A stretch of DNA of 41,014 bases from Nitrososphaerota archaeon. Its GTDB lineage: Archaea > Thermoproteota > Nitrososphaeria > Nitrososphaerales > Nitrosopumilaceae. Below, in pieces: positions 25,930 through 34,910 of this stretch (its first letter is position 1; each line of letters begins with the position of its first letter). Under the pieces are notes generated by a model, which was not told the DNA's origin, ran no database searches, and worked only from the letters and a program-made list of their open reading frames with translations. Location of the stretch: assembly GCA_028867735.1 (NCBI GenBank), contig JAGWFW010000008.1:1-41014 (forward strand). Direction: 5' to 3'. The position numbers were made by a program, and so were the translations under genes.

Positions 25930-26933
25930 TGGCTTGGCATAACAAACTGAAAACAGATTCCTATAACATAGAGCACCAATAACAGTATGCCAGAACGAAG
26001 GTCAAGCTTATTTCTGAACATTGGTATCAACGCAACAATGGTTATGACAGTTACAAGTATCATTTGATTTTCTAAAAGAGACGTGTTTGGTATTACAGTC
26101 CCAAATCCTTTGTAGGCTATTGCGGCAAAAATTGCCACGGCAAGCAGCAACGTATTGTTGACTATCTTTGAGCCAAGCACGTTTGCTACTGCTATTGACG
26201 CACCTTTGCTTCCTTTTCTTGCCAATAGTATCATCGATATCTTTTCAGGCATTTCTCCTGCAATTGGACTTATAATTATGGCAAGCATTACGACCGATAC
26301 TCCTGCGTCAGTAGCAAGCCCCTGCAGCGAGTTGACAAAAGGCTCTGCTCCAAAGAATATGCCCGCAGTACCAGCCGCAAAGAGCAACATTGAACGGGCA
26401 AAGTGTTTTTTCGATGTCTTTTGTGCTGCGTCTTCATGTAATTGGGATTCAAACCTTTCTTGCTCCTTTTCTTTTCGCATCTCGCGGTATGCGAGGTAGA
26501 GATAGGCTCCAAACAGCCCAGAGAACAGTATTGCGTCGCTAATATCATATCCGTTTACAAACGTAAGAGCTCCGACAACAGCAGTAACTACAAGAAGTAT
26601 TTTGTCTAGCTTAAACTCCTTGACATCTATGAATTTTTGAGGTGATTTTGACAGACGGGTGGTTGCAATTATCAGCATGACTGCCAGCCCCAATGTCATC
26701 ATGAAAAGATTGCTTCCAAGGGCAGAACCAATTGCGGTATCATAGGAACCTTCCTTTGCAGCGGCCACTACGATCCCAATCTCAGGCAGGGTGGTCGCTA
26801 TGCTAAGCAGGGTCCTTCCAACAAACCTTCCTCCCCATCGCTCCGACAAGTGTTCTGCCCCGGCAGATAGCAGCCAGCTTGATACGAGCAGTTCGCCCAA
26901 CCAGACCAGCAGCATGACAAAGTCATTAGTCAA
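25926..26933 (-). CDS. Sodium/calcium exchanger family (CaCA) protein
   Basis: This 335-aa protein has about ten membrane helices and two inverted alpha-repeats: GRTLLSIATTLPEIGIVVAAAKEGSYDTAIGSALGSNLF near residue 40 and SPIAGEMPEKISMILLARKGSKGASIAVANVLGSKIVNN near 220. These are the ion-binding motifs of CaCA/YrbG antiporters. A charged cytoplasmic loop (MRKEKEQERFESQLHED) separates the halves. It exchanges calcium or another cation against sodium or protons. Its 3' end overlaps the convergent TldE-like gene by 4 bp. Confidence 0.92.
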   Translation of the reverse strand: MTNDFVMLLVWLGELLVSSWLLSAGAEHLSERWGGRFVGRTLLSIATTLPEIGIVVAAAKEGSYDTAIGSALGSNLFMMTLGLAVMLIIATTRLSKSPQKFIDVKEFKLDKILLVVTAVVGALTFVNGYDISDAILFSGLFGAYLYLAYREMRKEKEQERFESQLHEDAAQKTSKKHFARSMLLFAAGTAGIFFGAEPFVNSLQGLATDAGVSVVMLAIIISPIAGEMPEKISMILLARKGSKGASIAVANVLGSKIVNNTLLLAVAIFAAIAYKGFGTVIPNTSLLENQMILVTVITIVALIPMFRNKLDLRSGILLLVLYVIGICFQFVMPSH

Positions 26934-26986
26934 CCCGCAACTCCTGTCTTGAGTGCTTTTATTAAACGATAAAGAGAAAGAGGCAC

Positions 26987-27223
26987 TTACTGATCTTTGA
27001 CAATTATCATAGTGAGGGTGGACTTGATTCCATCCAGTTTTCTAATCTGTGAAGTTATGGTCTCACGCAAGGTCTCCATAGAGTCTGACTCGATTACCAT
27101 CAAGACATCATATACGCCATAGACAGGATATACTTCCTTGACGGTGGCAATTTTTTTAATCTCATTTACAATATGATTTTCCTTGCCAAGCTCCGCGTTC
27201 ATGAGAACAAAAGCGCTATGCAT
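26987..27223 (-). CDS. RAM-only protein, Lrp/AsnC effector-binding domain
   Basis: The true protein probably starts at the internal ATG giving MHSAFVLMNAELGKE (about 78 aa). The upstream 22 residues in the track (MCCERYFWLMQ...) are unlike the family. It is a stand-alone Lrp/AsnC C-terminal (RAM) domain: FVLMNAELGKENHIVNEIKKIATVKEVYPVYGVYDVLMVIES, with the GxYD motif of the ligand-binding dimer. No helix-turn-helix is present. Such proteins may form decamers binding amino acids and may modulate full-length Lrp proteins; its role here is unknown. Confidence 0.85.
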   Translation of the reverse strand: MHSAFVLMNAELGKENHIVNEIKKIATVKEVYPVYGVYDVLMVIESDSMETLRETITSQIRKLDGIKSTLTMIIVKDQ

Positions 27224-27315
27224 GCTGGACTTCGGTGCATCTTGGATAAAAACAAATTGCATCAGCCAAAAATAGCGTTCGCAACACAAATTTCATGCAC
27301 GGGGATTGACAGAAA

Positions 27316-27355
27316 GTTCCATTGTTCAAAAAATCTATGGAACAGCTCAAAAAAT
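27316..27355. promoter_or_regulatory. Inverted and direct repeats between the RAM gene and the winged-helix gene
   Basis: A perfect 7-bp inverted repeat gttccat/atggaac (27316-27322, 27337-27343) has a 14-bp spacer. It overlaps a 9-bp direct repeat tcaaaaaat (27326-27334 and 27347-27355), whose copies are 21 bp apart, about two helical turns. This spacing suits a dimeric or tandem DNA-binding protein. Confidence 0.4.
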
Positions 27356-27365
27356 TCACCAGTAG

Positions 27366-27401
27366 ATTAATAAAGTACATTACCGTACCACTACCGTAAT
27401 G
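27366..27401 (+). promoter_or_regulatory. Promoter and possible operator of the winged-helix gene
   Basis: A TATA-like element attaataaag (27366-27375) is followed by cattaccgtaccactaccgtaatg (27378-27401). This has an outer inverted repeat cattac/gtaatg and an internal repeat of accgta. The right arm includes the ATG start codon, so a bound regulator would cover the transcription and translation start of a leaderless mRNA. Self-regulation is an inference. Confidence 0.5.
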
Positions 27402-27743
27402 AGAACAAGAATGACGTATATTCCACTTGAAGTGGCCGATCAGTTCTCGGACTTTATAATAAAAAGAGACGAGCAGGTTTTAGACTCGGTGAAGACACGT
27501 GCGCGAGATTTTAGTACAATCTCGATTCTCAAATTACTATATCAGCTAAGGTACAGCCCCATAACATTTTCAGACCTTTACGTGAAATCAAACATAAGGA
27601 TGAAAAGGTCTTTTCTGAACTATCTGCATTTTTGCATGGCATACAGATTCATAAGAAAAGAGCCGGCAGGTGCAAACATGGTTTATTTCATAACAGACAA
27701 GGGAAGGACAATGCTTGACCTGTTTACTCAAAAGACCGGCTAA
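27399..27743 (+). CDS. Winged-helix DNA-binding protein, putative regulator
   Basis: This 114-aa protein has a compact helix-turn-helix plan: TISILKLLYQLRYSPITFSDLYVKSNIRMKRSFLNYLHFCMAYRFIRKEP, followed by a wing (AGANMVYFITDKGRTMLDLF). The ITDKGR strand is typical of archaeal wHTH proteins. It should bind DNA as a dimer; the target is unknown. The promoter contains symmetric repeats overlapping the ATG, which suggests self-control. It lies 60 bp before purM on the same strand but a TATA-like element intervenes. Confidence 0.78.
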   Translation: MRTRMTYIPLEVADQFSDFIIKRDEQVLDSVKTRARDFSTISILKLLYQLRYSPITFSDLYVKSNIRMKRSFLNYLHFCMAYRFIRKEPAGANMVYFITDKGRTMLDLFTQKTG

Positions 27744-27806
27744 TTCCTGTCGCATCTAGACATACAATACAAAATTCTTTTATCCCAAGCAACAGGAGCA
27801 GATTCA

Positions 27807-28829
27807 ATGGGAGTAACGTACAAGGACGCGGGAATTGACATCAATAAGATAAAACAAAGCCAGGCAAGCATAGGCAGGCTAATCTCGTCCACTCACAAGC
27901 TGCAACAGGGGATAAAGACAATGTCTGGTTTTGGCCATTATGCAGGGATAGTCGAGATTCCGGGCGGAAAGATGCTGGCCACCCATACGGACGGAGTCGG
28001 TACCAAGGTAATAATTGCGCAGATGATGAGAAAATATGATACCATAGGCATAGATTGCGTAGCCATGAATGTGAACGACATCATATGCATTGGAGCCGTG
28101 CCAGTTTCATTTGTTGATTATATCGCAGCAAACAAAAATGATCAAAAAATATTCAAGGAAATTGTACGGGGTCTTGTCAGGGGTGCCAAAAAATCCAAGG
28201 TTCCAATAGTAGGTGGAGAGACTGCCATACTGCCTGATCTCATAGCAGGGAAAAACTTTGCTTTTGATCTGGCAGGAATGGTGGTCGGGATTCTTAGCAG
28301 GCAAAACATGGTTCTTGGAGATAACATAAACACGGGTGATGTAATAATCGGAGTGAAGAGTAGCGGGCTGCACTCCAATGGATATTCACTTGCAAGAAAG
28401 GTCTTGCTTTCAAAATATTCTTTGCGTGATAAGATAAGAGGGCTTGGAGTTTTAGGCGAGGCGCTTTTGGAGCCGACCGAGATTTATGTTCAGCCAGTGC
28501 TTGAGGCAATCAGGGAATGTGACATACACGGGCTTGCACACATAACTGGAGGATCTTTTACCAAGCTTTTGCGCCTCAAAAAAGCTGGATATGTATTAGA
28601 CAGCCTCCCCGAGCCTCCAGAAATATTTCAGATCATAGAAAACCAGGATGTAGAAAAAGAGGAGATGTACAGGACATTTAACATGGGAATCGGTTTTTGC
28701 CTGATTGCACCGGAGGAAGAAGAGGAAAGAATCAACGAGACATTCAAAAAACACGGGATGCACAGCAGGCAGATCGGAGAGATCAAGGACAGGAAAGGAG
28801 TCTTTGTAGATTCTCTGAAGATAGCGTGA
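27807..28829 (+). CDS. purM: Phosphoribosylformylglycinamidine cyclo-ligase (AIR synthase)
   Basis: This 340-aa protein has PurM-family motifs: VTYKDAGIDINK at the start, THTDGVGTKVIIAQ (P-loop/substrate), DCVAMNVNDIICIGAVPVSFVDYIA, GGETAILPD, and GLHSNGYSLARKVL. It converts FGAM to AIR with ATP in purine synthesis. The protein is normal length. A TATA-like ttcttttat precedes the ATG by about 30 nt. No other purine gene is adjacent; a RAM-only gene converges on its stop. Confidence 0.95.
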   Translation: MGVTYKDAGIDINKIKQSQASIGRLISSTHKLQQGIKTMSGFGHYAGIVEIPGGKMLATHTDGVGTKVIIAQMMRKYDTIGIDCVAMNVNDIICIGAVPVSFVDYIAANKNDQKIFKEIVRGLVRGAKKSKVPIVGGETAILPDLIAGKNFAFDLAGMVVGILSRQNMVLGDNINTGDVIIGVKSSGLHSNGYSLARKVLLSKYSLRDKIRGLGVLGEALLEPTEIYVQPVLEAIRECDIHGLAHITGGSFTKLLRLKKAGYVLDSLPEPPEIFQIIENQDVEKEEMYRTFNMGIGFCLIAPEEEEERINETFKKHGMHSRQIGEIKDRKGVFVDSLKIA

Positions 28830-28830
28830 T

Positions 28831-29055
28831 TTACAGCACCAGCAGTGTCATGGTTGTCAGAACATGAGGGATTTTTCTTATCTGCATGACCGTGTTTTCC
28901 AGCTCTTTTGTAGTGCCCGCCTCTATTTTGCAGACTATATCATATAGCCCCATTACAATGCTTACTTCCCTCACATGAGGCGTGGTCACTATGCGCTCGT
29001 ATGTTTGGACCTCTCGTCCCAAGTCGCAGTGAATCGCCACATAGCCAATTGTCAT
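28831..29055 (-). CDS. RAM-only protein, Lrp/AsnC effector-binding domain (second copy)
   Basis: This 74-aa protein is a complete RAM domain without helix-turn-helix: GYVAIHCDLGREVQTYERIVTTPHVREVSIVMGLYDIVCKIEAGTTKELENTVMQIRKIPHV. The GLYDIV segment matches the family's ligand-site motif. It is distantly related to the RAM-only protein at 26987-27223 but is not an identical copy. It converges with purM, leaving a 1-bp gap, and may sense an amino acid or assist an Lrp-type regulator. Confidence 0.87.
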   Translation of the reverse strand: MTIGYVAIHCDLGREVQTYERIVTTPHVREVSIVMGLYDIVCKIEAGTTKELENTVMQIRKIPHVLTTMTLLVL

Positions 29056-29141
29056 TTCCGCATACTCCGGATGTTATGATTGTCTTGATTGCCAAAAAGG
29101 GTTTTGTTTTAGCACGCTCAGATTAGGATTTAATACCCAAC

Positions 29142-30743
29142 TTGTCAAAGCAATGCGTGCAGCAGATAGGGATAAGCTTTGAGGACGCGTGCAGGGAAAT
29201 TTCTCACAGCCTGCTTGCAATAGCAGAGCCCACAAACAAAGATGTAAAGCGTGAGGTAAAGCGAGTCTGCATCAAGTATTCACTAGAGAGGATACCAAGA
29301 AATTACGAGATTCTTGCATCAGTGAGCGGACAGGATTTTGCCAAGCTCCAGAGGGCACTTGTCAGAAAACCTGTCAAGACTGCCTCCGGGGTTGCAGTAA
29401 TTGCACTCATGCCAAAGCCATATGCTTGCCCCCACGGAAGATGCACGTATTGCCCGGGAGGAATTGAGTTTAACACGCCTAACAGCTACACAGGCCGCGA
29501 ACCCTCTACACAAAATGCAATATTGAACAGCTATGACCCAAAAAAGCAGGTTCTTGACAAGCTTGAACACCTGATTGGATACGGGCATGACAGTACGAAA
29601 CTTGAGCTAGTTATTGTAGGGGGCACGTTTCTTTTCATGCCAAAGGACTACCAGATGTCATTTATCAAGTCGTGTTTTGATGCGCTAAATGGGTTTGATT
29701 CAGCAGATTTAGAGTCTGCCAAGAAAAATAATGAAAATGCAAACATCAGAAATGTCGGGTTTACCATTGAAACAAAACCAGACTATTGCAAGACTGAACA
29801 TGTAGACTGGATGCTTGACTATGGAATAACAAGAGTTGAGATCGGGGTACAGAGCCTTCATGACAGGGTGTACCAGATTGTCAACAGGGGACACACGTTC
29901 CAGGACGTGGTAGAGTCATTCCAGATATCAAAAGACGCAGGATACAAGATTGTAGCGCACATGATGCCGGGGCTTCCAACCATGACTCCCGAAGAAGATA
30001 TCGAGGACTTTGAAAAGTTGTTTTCAGATCCTGTCCTAAAGCCAGACATGCTAAAGATTTACCCAACGCTGGTCCTTGAGAATACTCCGCTCTACGAATC
30101 TTACAAGGAAGGCAGGTTTTTGCCGTATTCTCATGATGACATGATCAAAGTTCTAACCGAAATGAAAAAGACAATCCCAAGATGGGCAAGAATAATGAGG
30201 ATGCAGCGCGAGATATCATCAGACCAGATTATTTCAGGCCCCAACCTTGGCAACCTGCGCCAGATAGTTCAGCAGAATCTCAAGAAACAGAACCTTTCCT
30301 GCAAGTGCATACGATGCAGGGAGGCTGGCTTGTCTGACGGCTCAATTAACATCGACGACATCAGGATGAACAGGGAAAGCTACGAATCTTCCGGCGGACA
30401 AGAGATATTTCTTTCATATGACGACTCAAAGGACAAAATATTCGGGTTTTTGAGGCTGCGAAAACCAAGCAGCATGGCTCACAGAAGCGAGGTCTCTGGC
30501 AATACATGCATAGTAAGAGAGCTCCACGTATACGGAAAATCACTCAGGCTTGGCGAGCGCGACAAAGACGGGATACAGCATCTAGGGCTTGGGAAAAAAT
30601 TGATGAAAGAGGCGGAAAGAATTTCAAAAGAAGAGTTTGATGCAAAGAATCTGCTTGTCATAAGCGCTGTCGGGACAAGAGAATACTATAGAAAACAGGG
30701 ATACGCATTGCGCGGTCCGTACATGTCAAAGGAATTGGTATGA
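29142..30743 (+). CDS. elp3: Elp3: tRNA wobble-uridine modification enzyme (radical SAM plus GNAT)
   Basis: This 533-aa protein carries the cluster motif C96-xxxx-C101-xx-C104 (CPHGRCTYC), EPSTQNAILNSYDP, GFTIETKPDYC and a C-terminal GNAT acetyltransferase domain from about residue 395 (REYYRKQGYALRGPYMSKELV). Archaeal Elp3 alone puts a carboxymethyl-type group on the wobble uridine (U34) of certain tRNAs. The start is a TTG (TTGTCAAAGCAA). The stop overlaps lysS by 4 bp. Because a U34-containing tRNA-Lys is a likely substrate, the pairing with lysyl-tRNA synthetase is meaningful. Confidence 0.95.
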   Translation: MSKQCVQQIGISFEDACREISHSLLAIAEPTNKDVKREVKRVCIKYSLERIPRNYEILASVSGQDFAKLQRALVRKPVKTASGVAVIALMPKPYACPHGRCTYCPGGIEFNTPNSYTGREPSTQNAILNSYDPKKQVLDKLEHLIGYGHDSTKLELVIVGGTFLFMPKDYQMSFIKSCFDALNGFDSADLESAKKNNENANIRNVGFTIETKPDYCKTEHVDWMLDYGITRVEIGVQSLHDRVYQIVNRGHTFQDVVESFQISKDAGYKIVAHMMPGLPTMTPEEDIEDFEKLFSDPVLKPDMLKIYPTLVLENTPLYESYKEGRFLPYSHDDMIKVLTEMKKTIPRWARIMRMQREISSDQIISGPNLGNLRQIVQQNLKKQNLSCKCIRCREAGLSDGSINIDDIRMNRESYESSGGQEIFLSYDDSKDKIFGFLRLRKPSSMAHRSEVSGNTCIVRELHVYGKSLRLGERDKDGIQHLGLGKKLMKEAERISKEEFDAKNLLVISAVGTREYYRKQGYALRGPYMSKELV

Positions 30744-32329
30744 TGGAAGAACAGAAAATAATCGGAAAGGGAACATGGATAGACAAGCTTGCAGACGAGC
30801 TTCTTCAGAGAGAAAAGTTACTTGGACGAAGCACGGACATCATAAGAGTTGAAAGCGGCCTTGGCGCATCCGGCATTCCCCACATTGGAAGTCTCGGAGA
30901 TGCAGTCAGGGCGTATGGCGTAAAGATGGCACTTGAAAACATGGGATACAGGTCAGAGCTTGTCGCGTATTCAGATGATCTTGACGGGTTAAGAAAGATA
31001 CCCGAGGGGCTCCCGGACTGGCTAAAAGATCACATTGCCAAGCCTGTCTCGTTCATTCCCGATCCATTCGGATGCCACGACTCGTACGGCTTGCACATGA
31101 GCAGCCTTCTTCTTGACGGACTTGACAAGCTTGGAATCAAGTACAGGTTTCAGAGAGGGGTCGATACGTACAGGAACGGCCTGCTAAAAGATCAGATTCA
31201 TACAATCCTTACAAACAGCAAAAAAATCGGAGAAAAAATTGCAGAACTTGTAGGACAGGAAAAATACCAAGAAGCACTGCCCTACTTTCCGGTTTGTGCA
31301 AACTGCGGCAGGTTATACACCGCGGTTGCTTACGAATATCTTCCAGACGAGAAAAAGATCAAATACAAATGCAGTAGCACTACGATAGGTTCCAAGGTTC
31401 TGGACGGATGCGGACATGACGGAATAGCCGACATCACAAAGGACCTTGGAAAGCTTGCATGGAAGGTAGAGTTTGCCGCAAGATGGCAGGCGTTTGACAT
31501 TAGATTTGAGGCATACGGGAAAGACATCATGGACTCGGTCAAGGTCAACGACTGGGTTGCAGACGAGATACTTGGCTTTCACCACCCAACGCATGTAAAA
31601 TACGAGATGTTCCTTGACAAGGGAGGCAAAAAGATATCCAAATCACTTGGAAACGTGGTGACCTCACAGGCATGGCTAAGATATGGAACCCCAAGGTCCA
31701 TCCTGCTTCTCCTATACAAGCGAATCACTGGCACGCGCGAGGTCGGCTTTGAAGACATACCCGCACTGATGGATGAATACCATGAGCTTGAGAACATTTA
31801 CTTTGGAAAGATAAAGCTCGACAACGAGGCAAAGACAGTCAAGACAAAAGGCCTGTATGAATACGTGAACCTGCTAAATCCCCCAAAAGGCCAATCGCCC
31901 TACGCAAATTACAGGTTGCTGATACAGCTGTGCAAGATATTCAGGGAGGACCGAGTTTCCAAGGTGGCAAAAAAACTTGTAGAATACAGGACGATAAGCG
32001 AGCCGTCTGCAGAAATCGATCAGCTGATAACACTGGCGGGAAATTATGCAGATGATTTTGACAAGCCGGCCAAGGTAGAAGTGCAGATTGATGATGCGAC
32101 AAAGAAGGCATTGTCAGAGCTTGCAAATATTTTGTCTGTTGACAGCGAGCCTGCTGATCTGCAAAATGACATATACCAGATTGCAAAAAACAACGGAGTC
32201 CAGCCAAAGGACTTTTTCAAGATTTTATACCAGATAATACTGGCTGCGGAAAGAGGACCAAAGCTTGGACCGTTCATACTAGACATTGGAAGAAAAAAAG
32301 CAGCTGCTGTCATCTCTGAGCACCTCTAG
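30740..32329 (+). CDS. lysS: Class I lysyl-tRNA synthetase
   Basis: This 529-aa protein is the class I form found in many archaea. It has the HIGH-like motif at residues 47-50 (GIPHIGS), the KMSKS-like KKISKSLGN, and a cysteine-rich insert (CANCGRLYT, then CSS...GCGHDG) that may bind zinc. It charges tRNA-Lys with lysine. The first ATG overlaps the elp3 stop (ATGA) and a second ATG follows at once. The downstream small membrane protein starts 2 bp after its stop. Confidence 0.96.
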   Translation: MMEEQKIIGKGTWIDKLADELLQREKLLGRSTDIIRVESGLGASGIPHIGSLGDAVRAYGVKMALENMGYRSELVAYSDDLDGLRKIPEGLPDWLKDHIAKPVSFIPDPFGCHDSYGLHMSSLLLDGLDKLGIKYRFQRGVDTYRNGLLKDQIHTILTNSKKIGEKIAELVGQEKYQEALPYFPVCANCGRLYTAVAYEYLPDEKKIKYKCSSTTIGSKVLDGCGHDGIADITKDLGKLAWKVEFAARWQAFDIRFEAYGKDIMDSVKVNDWVADEILGFHHPTHVKYEMFLDKGGKKISKSLGNVVTSQAWLRYGTPRSILLLLYKRITGTREVGFEDIPALMDEYHELENIYFGKIKLDNEAKTVKTKGLYEYVNLLNPPKGQSPYANYRLLIQLCKIFREDRVSKVAKKLVEYRTISEPSAEIDQLITLAGNYADDFDKPAKVEVQIDDATKKALSELANILSVDSEPADLQNDIYQIAKNNGVQPKDFFKILYQIILAAERGPKLGPFILDIGRKKAAAVISEHL

Positions 32330-32331
32330 CC

Positions 32332-32526
32332 ATGGCACACAGCGAACACAACAGACCCAAAGGAAGCGGCATGGTCATGATTGCAATAGGAATACTGATT
32401 TTTGTATTTGCCCCAGGCTACTTTAAAAACGACCTGATTGGAGGCATGGCCATAATCATATTTGGTTTTGCCATAGGGGGTCTTGGGTTTTACATAAGCT
32501 TCTTCAAGAAGAAGAAAACTGCCTAG
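32332..32526 (+). CDS. Small two-helix membrane protein
   Basis: This 64-aa protein has two hydrophobic segments (about 14-32 and 36-57) separated by a short loop (GYFKNDL), with basic ends (HNRPKGS and KKKKTA). It is probably a small membrane protein with both ends cytoplasmic. The family is not recognised. It starts 2 bp after lysS, so it is probably in the elp3-lysS transcript. Confidence 0.72.
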   Translation: MAHSEHNRPKGSGMVMIAIGILIFVFAPGYFKNDLIGGMAIIIFGFAIGGLGFYISFFKKKKTA

Positions 32527-32584
32527 TTTCTTTATTTCTTGAAAAAAGGAATGCTTTTCTTACCATGAACAACAAGTTCTACCA

Positions 32585-33409
32585 ATGGGGCTCTTTGGCC
32601 GCTCAAAGAAAGAAACCGACAAGGAAGAAAGTTCAAAAGACAGCGTACAGGAACGCAGTGTAGAACAGGATCAAAAAGAACAATTGCAAGGCGAACTTGC
32701 CCAGATAAAAAACGACATACAAGAAAACATCCTCACGCTTGATTCGTATGCACGTGAGCTTGACGGAATAAAAAGCGAGATTGATGCAGCTGCAAAAGAA
32801 TCCCAGTCAGTCAAGAGCGAGCTGCATTCCCTAAAATCAGAGACTGCCACAATTAAAAAAGAGCGCGAGTCAACGCTTGACCAGATCAAGGCGGCCAAGG
32901 CAGAACTTGACATGATAAAGTCGCAGTACACCCAGAAAGAGGCAGAGGCGGCAAGGCAGCAGGTCCAGCGCATAAAAGACGAGATATCATCAATCGAATC
33001 TCAAAAAGAAGACAAGGCCGGGGAACTTGAGGAGATGCAATCAAAGATAGACCAGTGCAAGAAGGAGATCAGGGAGGAAAGCGAAGCAGTTCAAAAAGCA
33101 AGAACTGAACTCGAGTCCCTAAAATCACAGCAGGAATTGAAGAAAAAAGAAGTGATAATAGTGAAAAACGAGTTGGAGTTTATAGAAAAGGAACTTGCGT
33201 CAGTAGGGAGGAAGGACGATACCAAAAAAGTTGTAGAAGCCGCAGGAGCAGTAACGGCTGCACTCAATTCAAAATACGAGGCCGTGAAAAAGGAGATTGA
33301 CATAGTAAAAGCTGCACTGACAAGAACAAGGGAAGAATATGAAGATGCCAAAAACGAGATAAGTTTACTCAAAGGCAAGCTTGAGAGTCAAAACTCGGCA
33401 GACCAATAA
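32585..33409 (+). CDS. Long coiled-coil protein
   Basis: This 274-aa protein is almost entirely heptad-like from about residue 18 to 270, rich in K, E, S and Q, without membrane segments or recognisable domain. The very start, MGLFGRSKKETDK, is basic. Homology with named coiled-coil families (for example SMC-like) cannot be judged without a search, since low-complexity helices give chance similarity. It follows the small membrane protein after about 60 bp and converges with the MFS transporter. Confidence 0.75.
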   Translation: MGLFGRSKKETDKEESSKDSVQERSVEQDQKEQLQGELAQIKNDIQENILTLDSYARELDGIKSEIDAAAKESQSVKSELHSLKSETATIKKERESTLDQIKAAKAELDMIKSQYTQKEAEAARQQVQRIKDEISSIESQKEDKAGELEEMQSKIDQCKKEIREESEAVQKARTELESLKSQQELKKKEVIIVKNELEFIEKELASVGRKDDTKKVVEAAGAVTAALNSKYEAVKKEIDIVKAALTRTREEYEDAKNEISLLKGKLESQNSADQ

Positions 33410-33415
33410 CCGGGC

Positions 33416-34900
33416 TCACTTGGTATGAACTAGTGTCTTGACAACAGATTTTCTCAAGAACACGGCCAAGCCTATTGATGCAATTGACACAATCGTGGCA
33501 CAGAGAAATATCAAATTGTAGGAATCAGGCGTCGGAAATGTGCCTGCTATTCCTGCAAGCGATGTCCTATGAGTCTGCATAAACATGCCAGCCATTGCTG
33601 GACCTATAGATGCCCCAATTATTCTAATTAGAGTACTCATCCCTAGCGATACTCCGACATTTTGTTTTGGAGTTGCAAGCATGATTACATTCATCGAGCC
33701 TACGTTGATAAGAGATAATCCCGTGGACAGGATTGCAAGACTGACAGAAATTGTAAATTCTGTGGAATGGTACAGCAAAAGGCTTGCAAATCCTGCAGCA
33801 CCAATCACGCTGCCTGCAATTATCGGTTTTGTTGAACCAAGTTTTGAGATGATAAACCCCGAAGTTGGTCCAAAGATAAGCAGAACGAGTGCAAATGGCA
33901 GTTGCACGTTTGCAGTAGCGACAGGCTCCTCTCCAAATCCAAGCGGAACAGGACTTCGGACCAACACAGGTATTGTCTGGAAGACCATGAACATGGACAT
34001 GCCCACAATCATTATCATGACATTTGCCGGAAGTATTGTCTTATTGAGCAATATCTTTAGATCTATCAGCGGGTTTGTAGATCTCTTTTCAATTATTACA
34101 AAGAGCACCATGTAGACCACGCCGATTGCAGCAAGACCAAACATCGTAGAGGACGATACCGAGTCTCCAGTCTCAACAAAAGTCAGTGCCATCAAAAAGG
34201 CAGTTACGGAGACTGCCAGGGTCACCGCACCCTGGATGTCTATGCCGTTTTTCGAACGGCCGACAGTGGGATTAGTCCCTTCTGCCCTCCATTGCGGATG
34301 GACCTCGTTTACGTGTATGAATTTCCGCACCACTGCTATCAACGCCAATACAATCGGAATTATTGAGAAGAAGGTTGCCTGCCAGCCATAGTTTTGAATC
34401 AAGTGCCCGCCTGCAACAAGTCCTACTACCGCACCGGCTGCAAACATGGATGTTATCACTCCCTGTCCTATGGCAAGCTTTCGCATCGGGAACTGTTCCC
34501 TTATCAAACCAAATGCAATTGGGAACATAGACATGCCTATTCCCTGAATCACCCTGACTGCAAGCATCTCATAGATGTTTGTGACAAACCCCCCAAGTGA
34601 TACCCCCACTGCATAAATCATTATTATGGTAATCAGCATCTTTTTCTTGCCATAGATATCGGACAGTTTTCCCGCAATCGGAGTCATGATTGCGCCTGCC
34701 ACAAGATATGTTGTAAGGATCCATGAGGATATGCTATACGAAATATGAAAATCTTTGATGAGGTCCGGAATTGCCGGCACTAGCATCGTTTCGGCATACA
34801 TCACCATGGTTGCAAGAAGACTGAGTATGATGAGCGTCTTCCATGCAGTAGACGATATTTTATCAGAAGAGACTTCCTTCGGGTTCTTTGACATTACCAT
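33416..34900 (-). CDS. MFS multidrug-type transporter (DHA2/14-helix)
   Basis: This 494-aa protein has about 14 hydrophobic segments and the MFS signature GKLSDIYGKKKMLI between helices 2 and 3, plus WILTTYLVAGAIMTPIAGKL and RVIQGIGMSMFPIAFGLIREQFP. These match DHA2/EmrB-type drug:proton antiporters. It starts 10 bp after the marR stop in the same operon, a typical arrangement in which MarR represses an efflux pump until a ligand binds. The substrate is not known. Confidence 0.9.
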   Translation of the reverse strand: MVMSKNPKEVSSDKISSTAWKTLIILSLLATMVMYAETMLVPAIPDLIKDFHISYSISSWILTTYLVAGAIMTPIAGKLSDIYGKKKMLITIIMIYAVGVSLGGFVTNIYEMLAVRVIQGIGMSMFPIAFGLIREQFPMRKLAIGQGVITSMFAAGAVVGLVAGGHLIQNYGWQATFFSIIPIVLALIAVVRKFIHVNEVHPQWRAEGTNPTVGRSKNGIDIQGAVTLAVSVTAFLMALTFVETGDSVSSSTMFGLAAIGVVYMVLFVIIEKRSTNPLIDLKILLNKTILPANVMIMIVGMSMFMVFQTIPVLVRSPVPLGFGEEPVATANVQLPFALVLLIFGPTSGFIISKLGSTKPIIAGSVIGAAGFASLLLYHSTEFTISVSLAILSTGLSLINVGSMNVIMLATPKQNVGVSLGMSTLIRIIGASIGPAMAGMFMQTHRTSLAGIAGTFPTPDSYNLIFLCATIVSIASIGLAVFLRKSVVKTLVHTK

Positions 34901-34910
34901 TTATTTCATC

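Noticed and set aside
33585-34115. 176-aa plus-strand ORF
   Set aside because: It is antisense to the MFS transporter.
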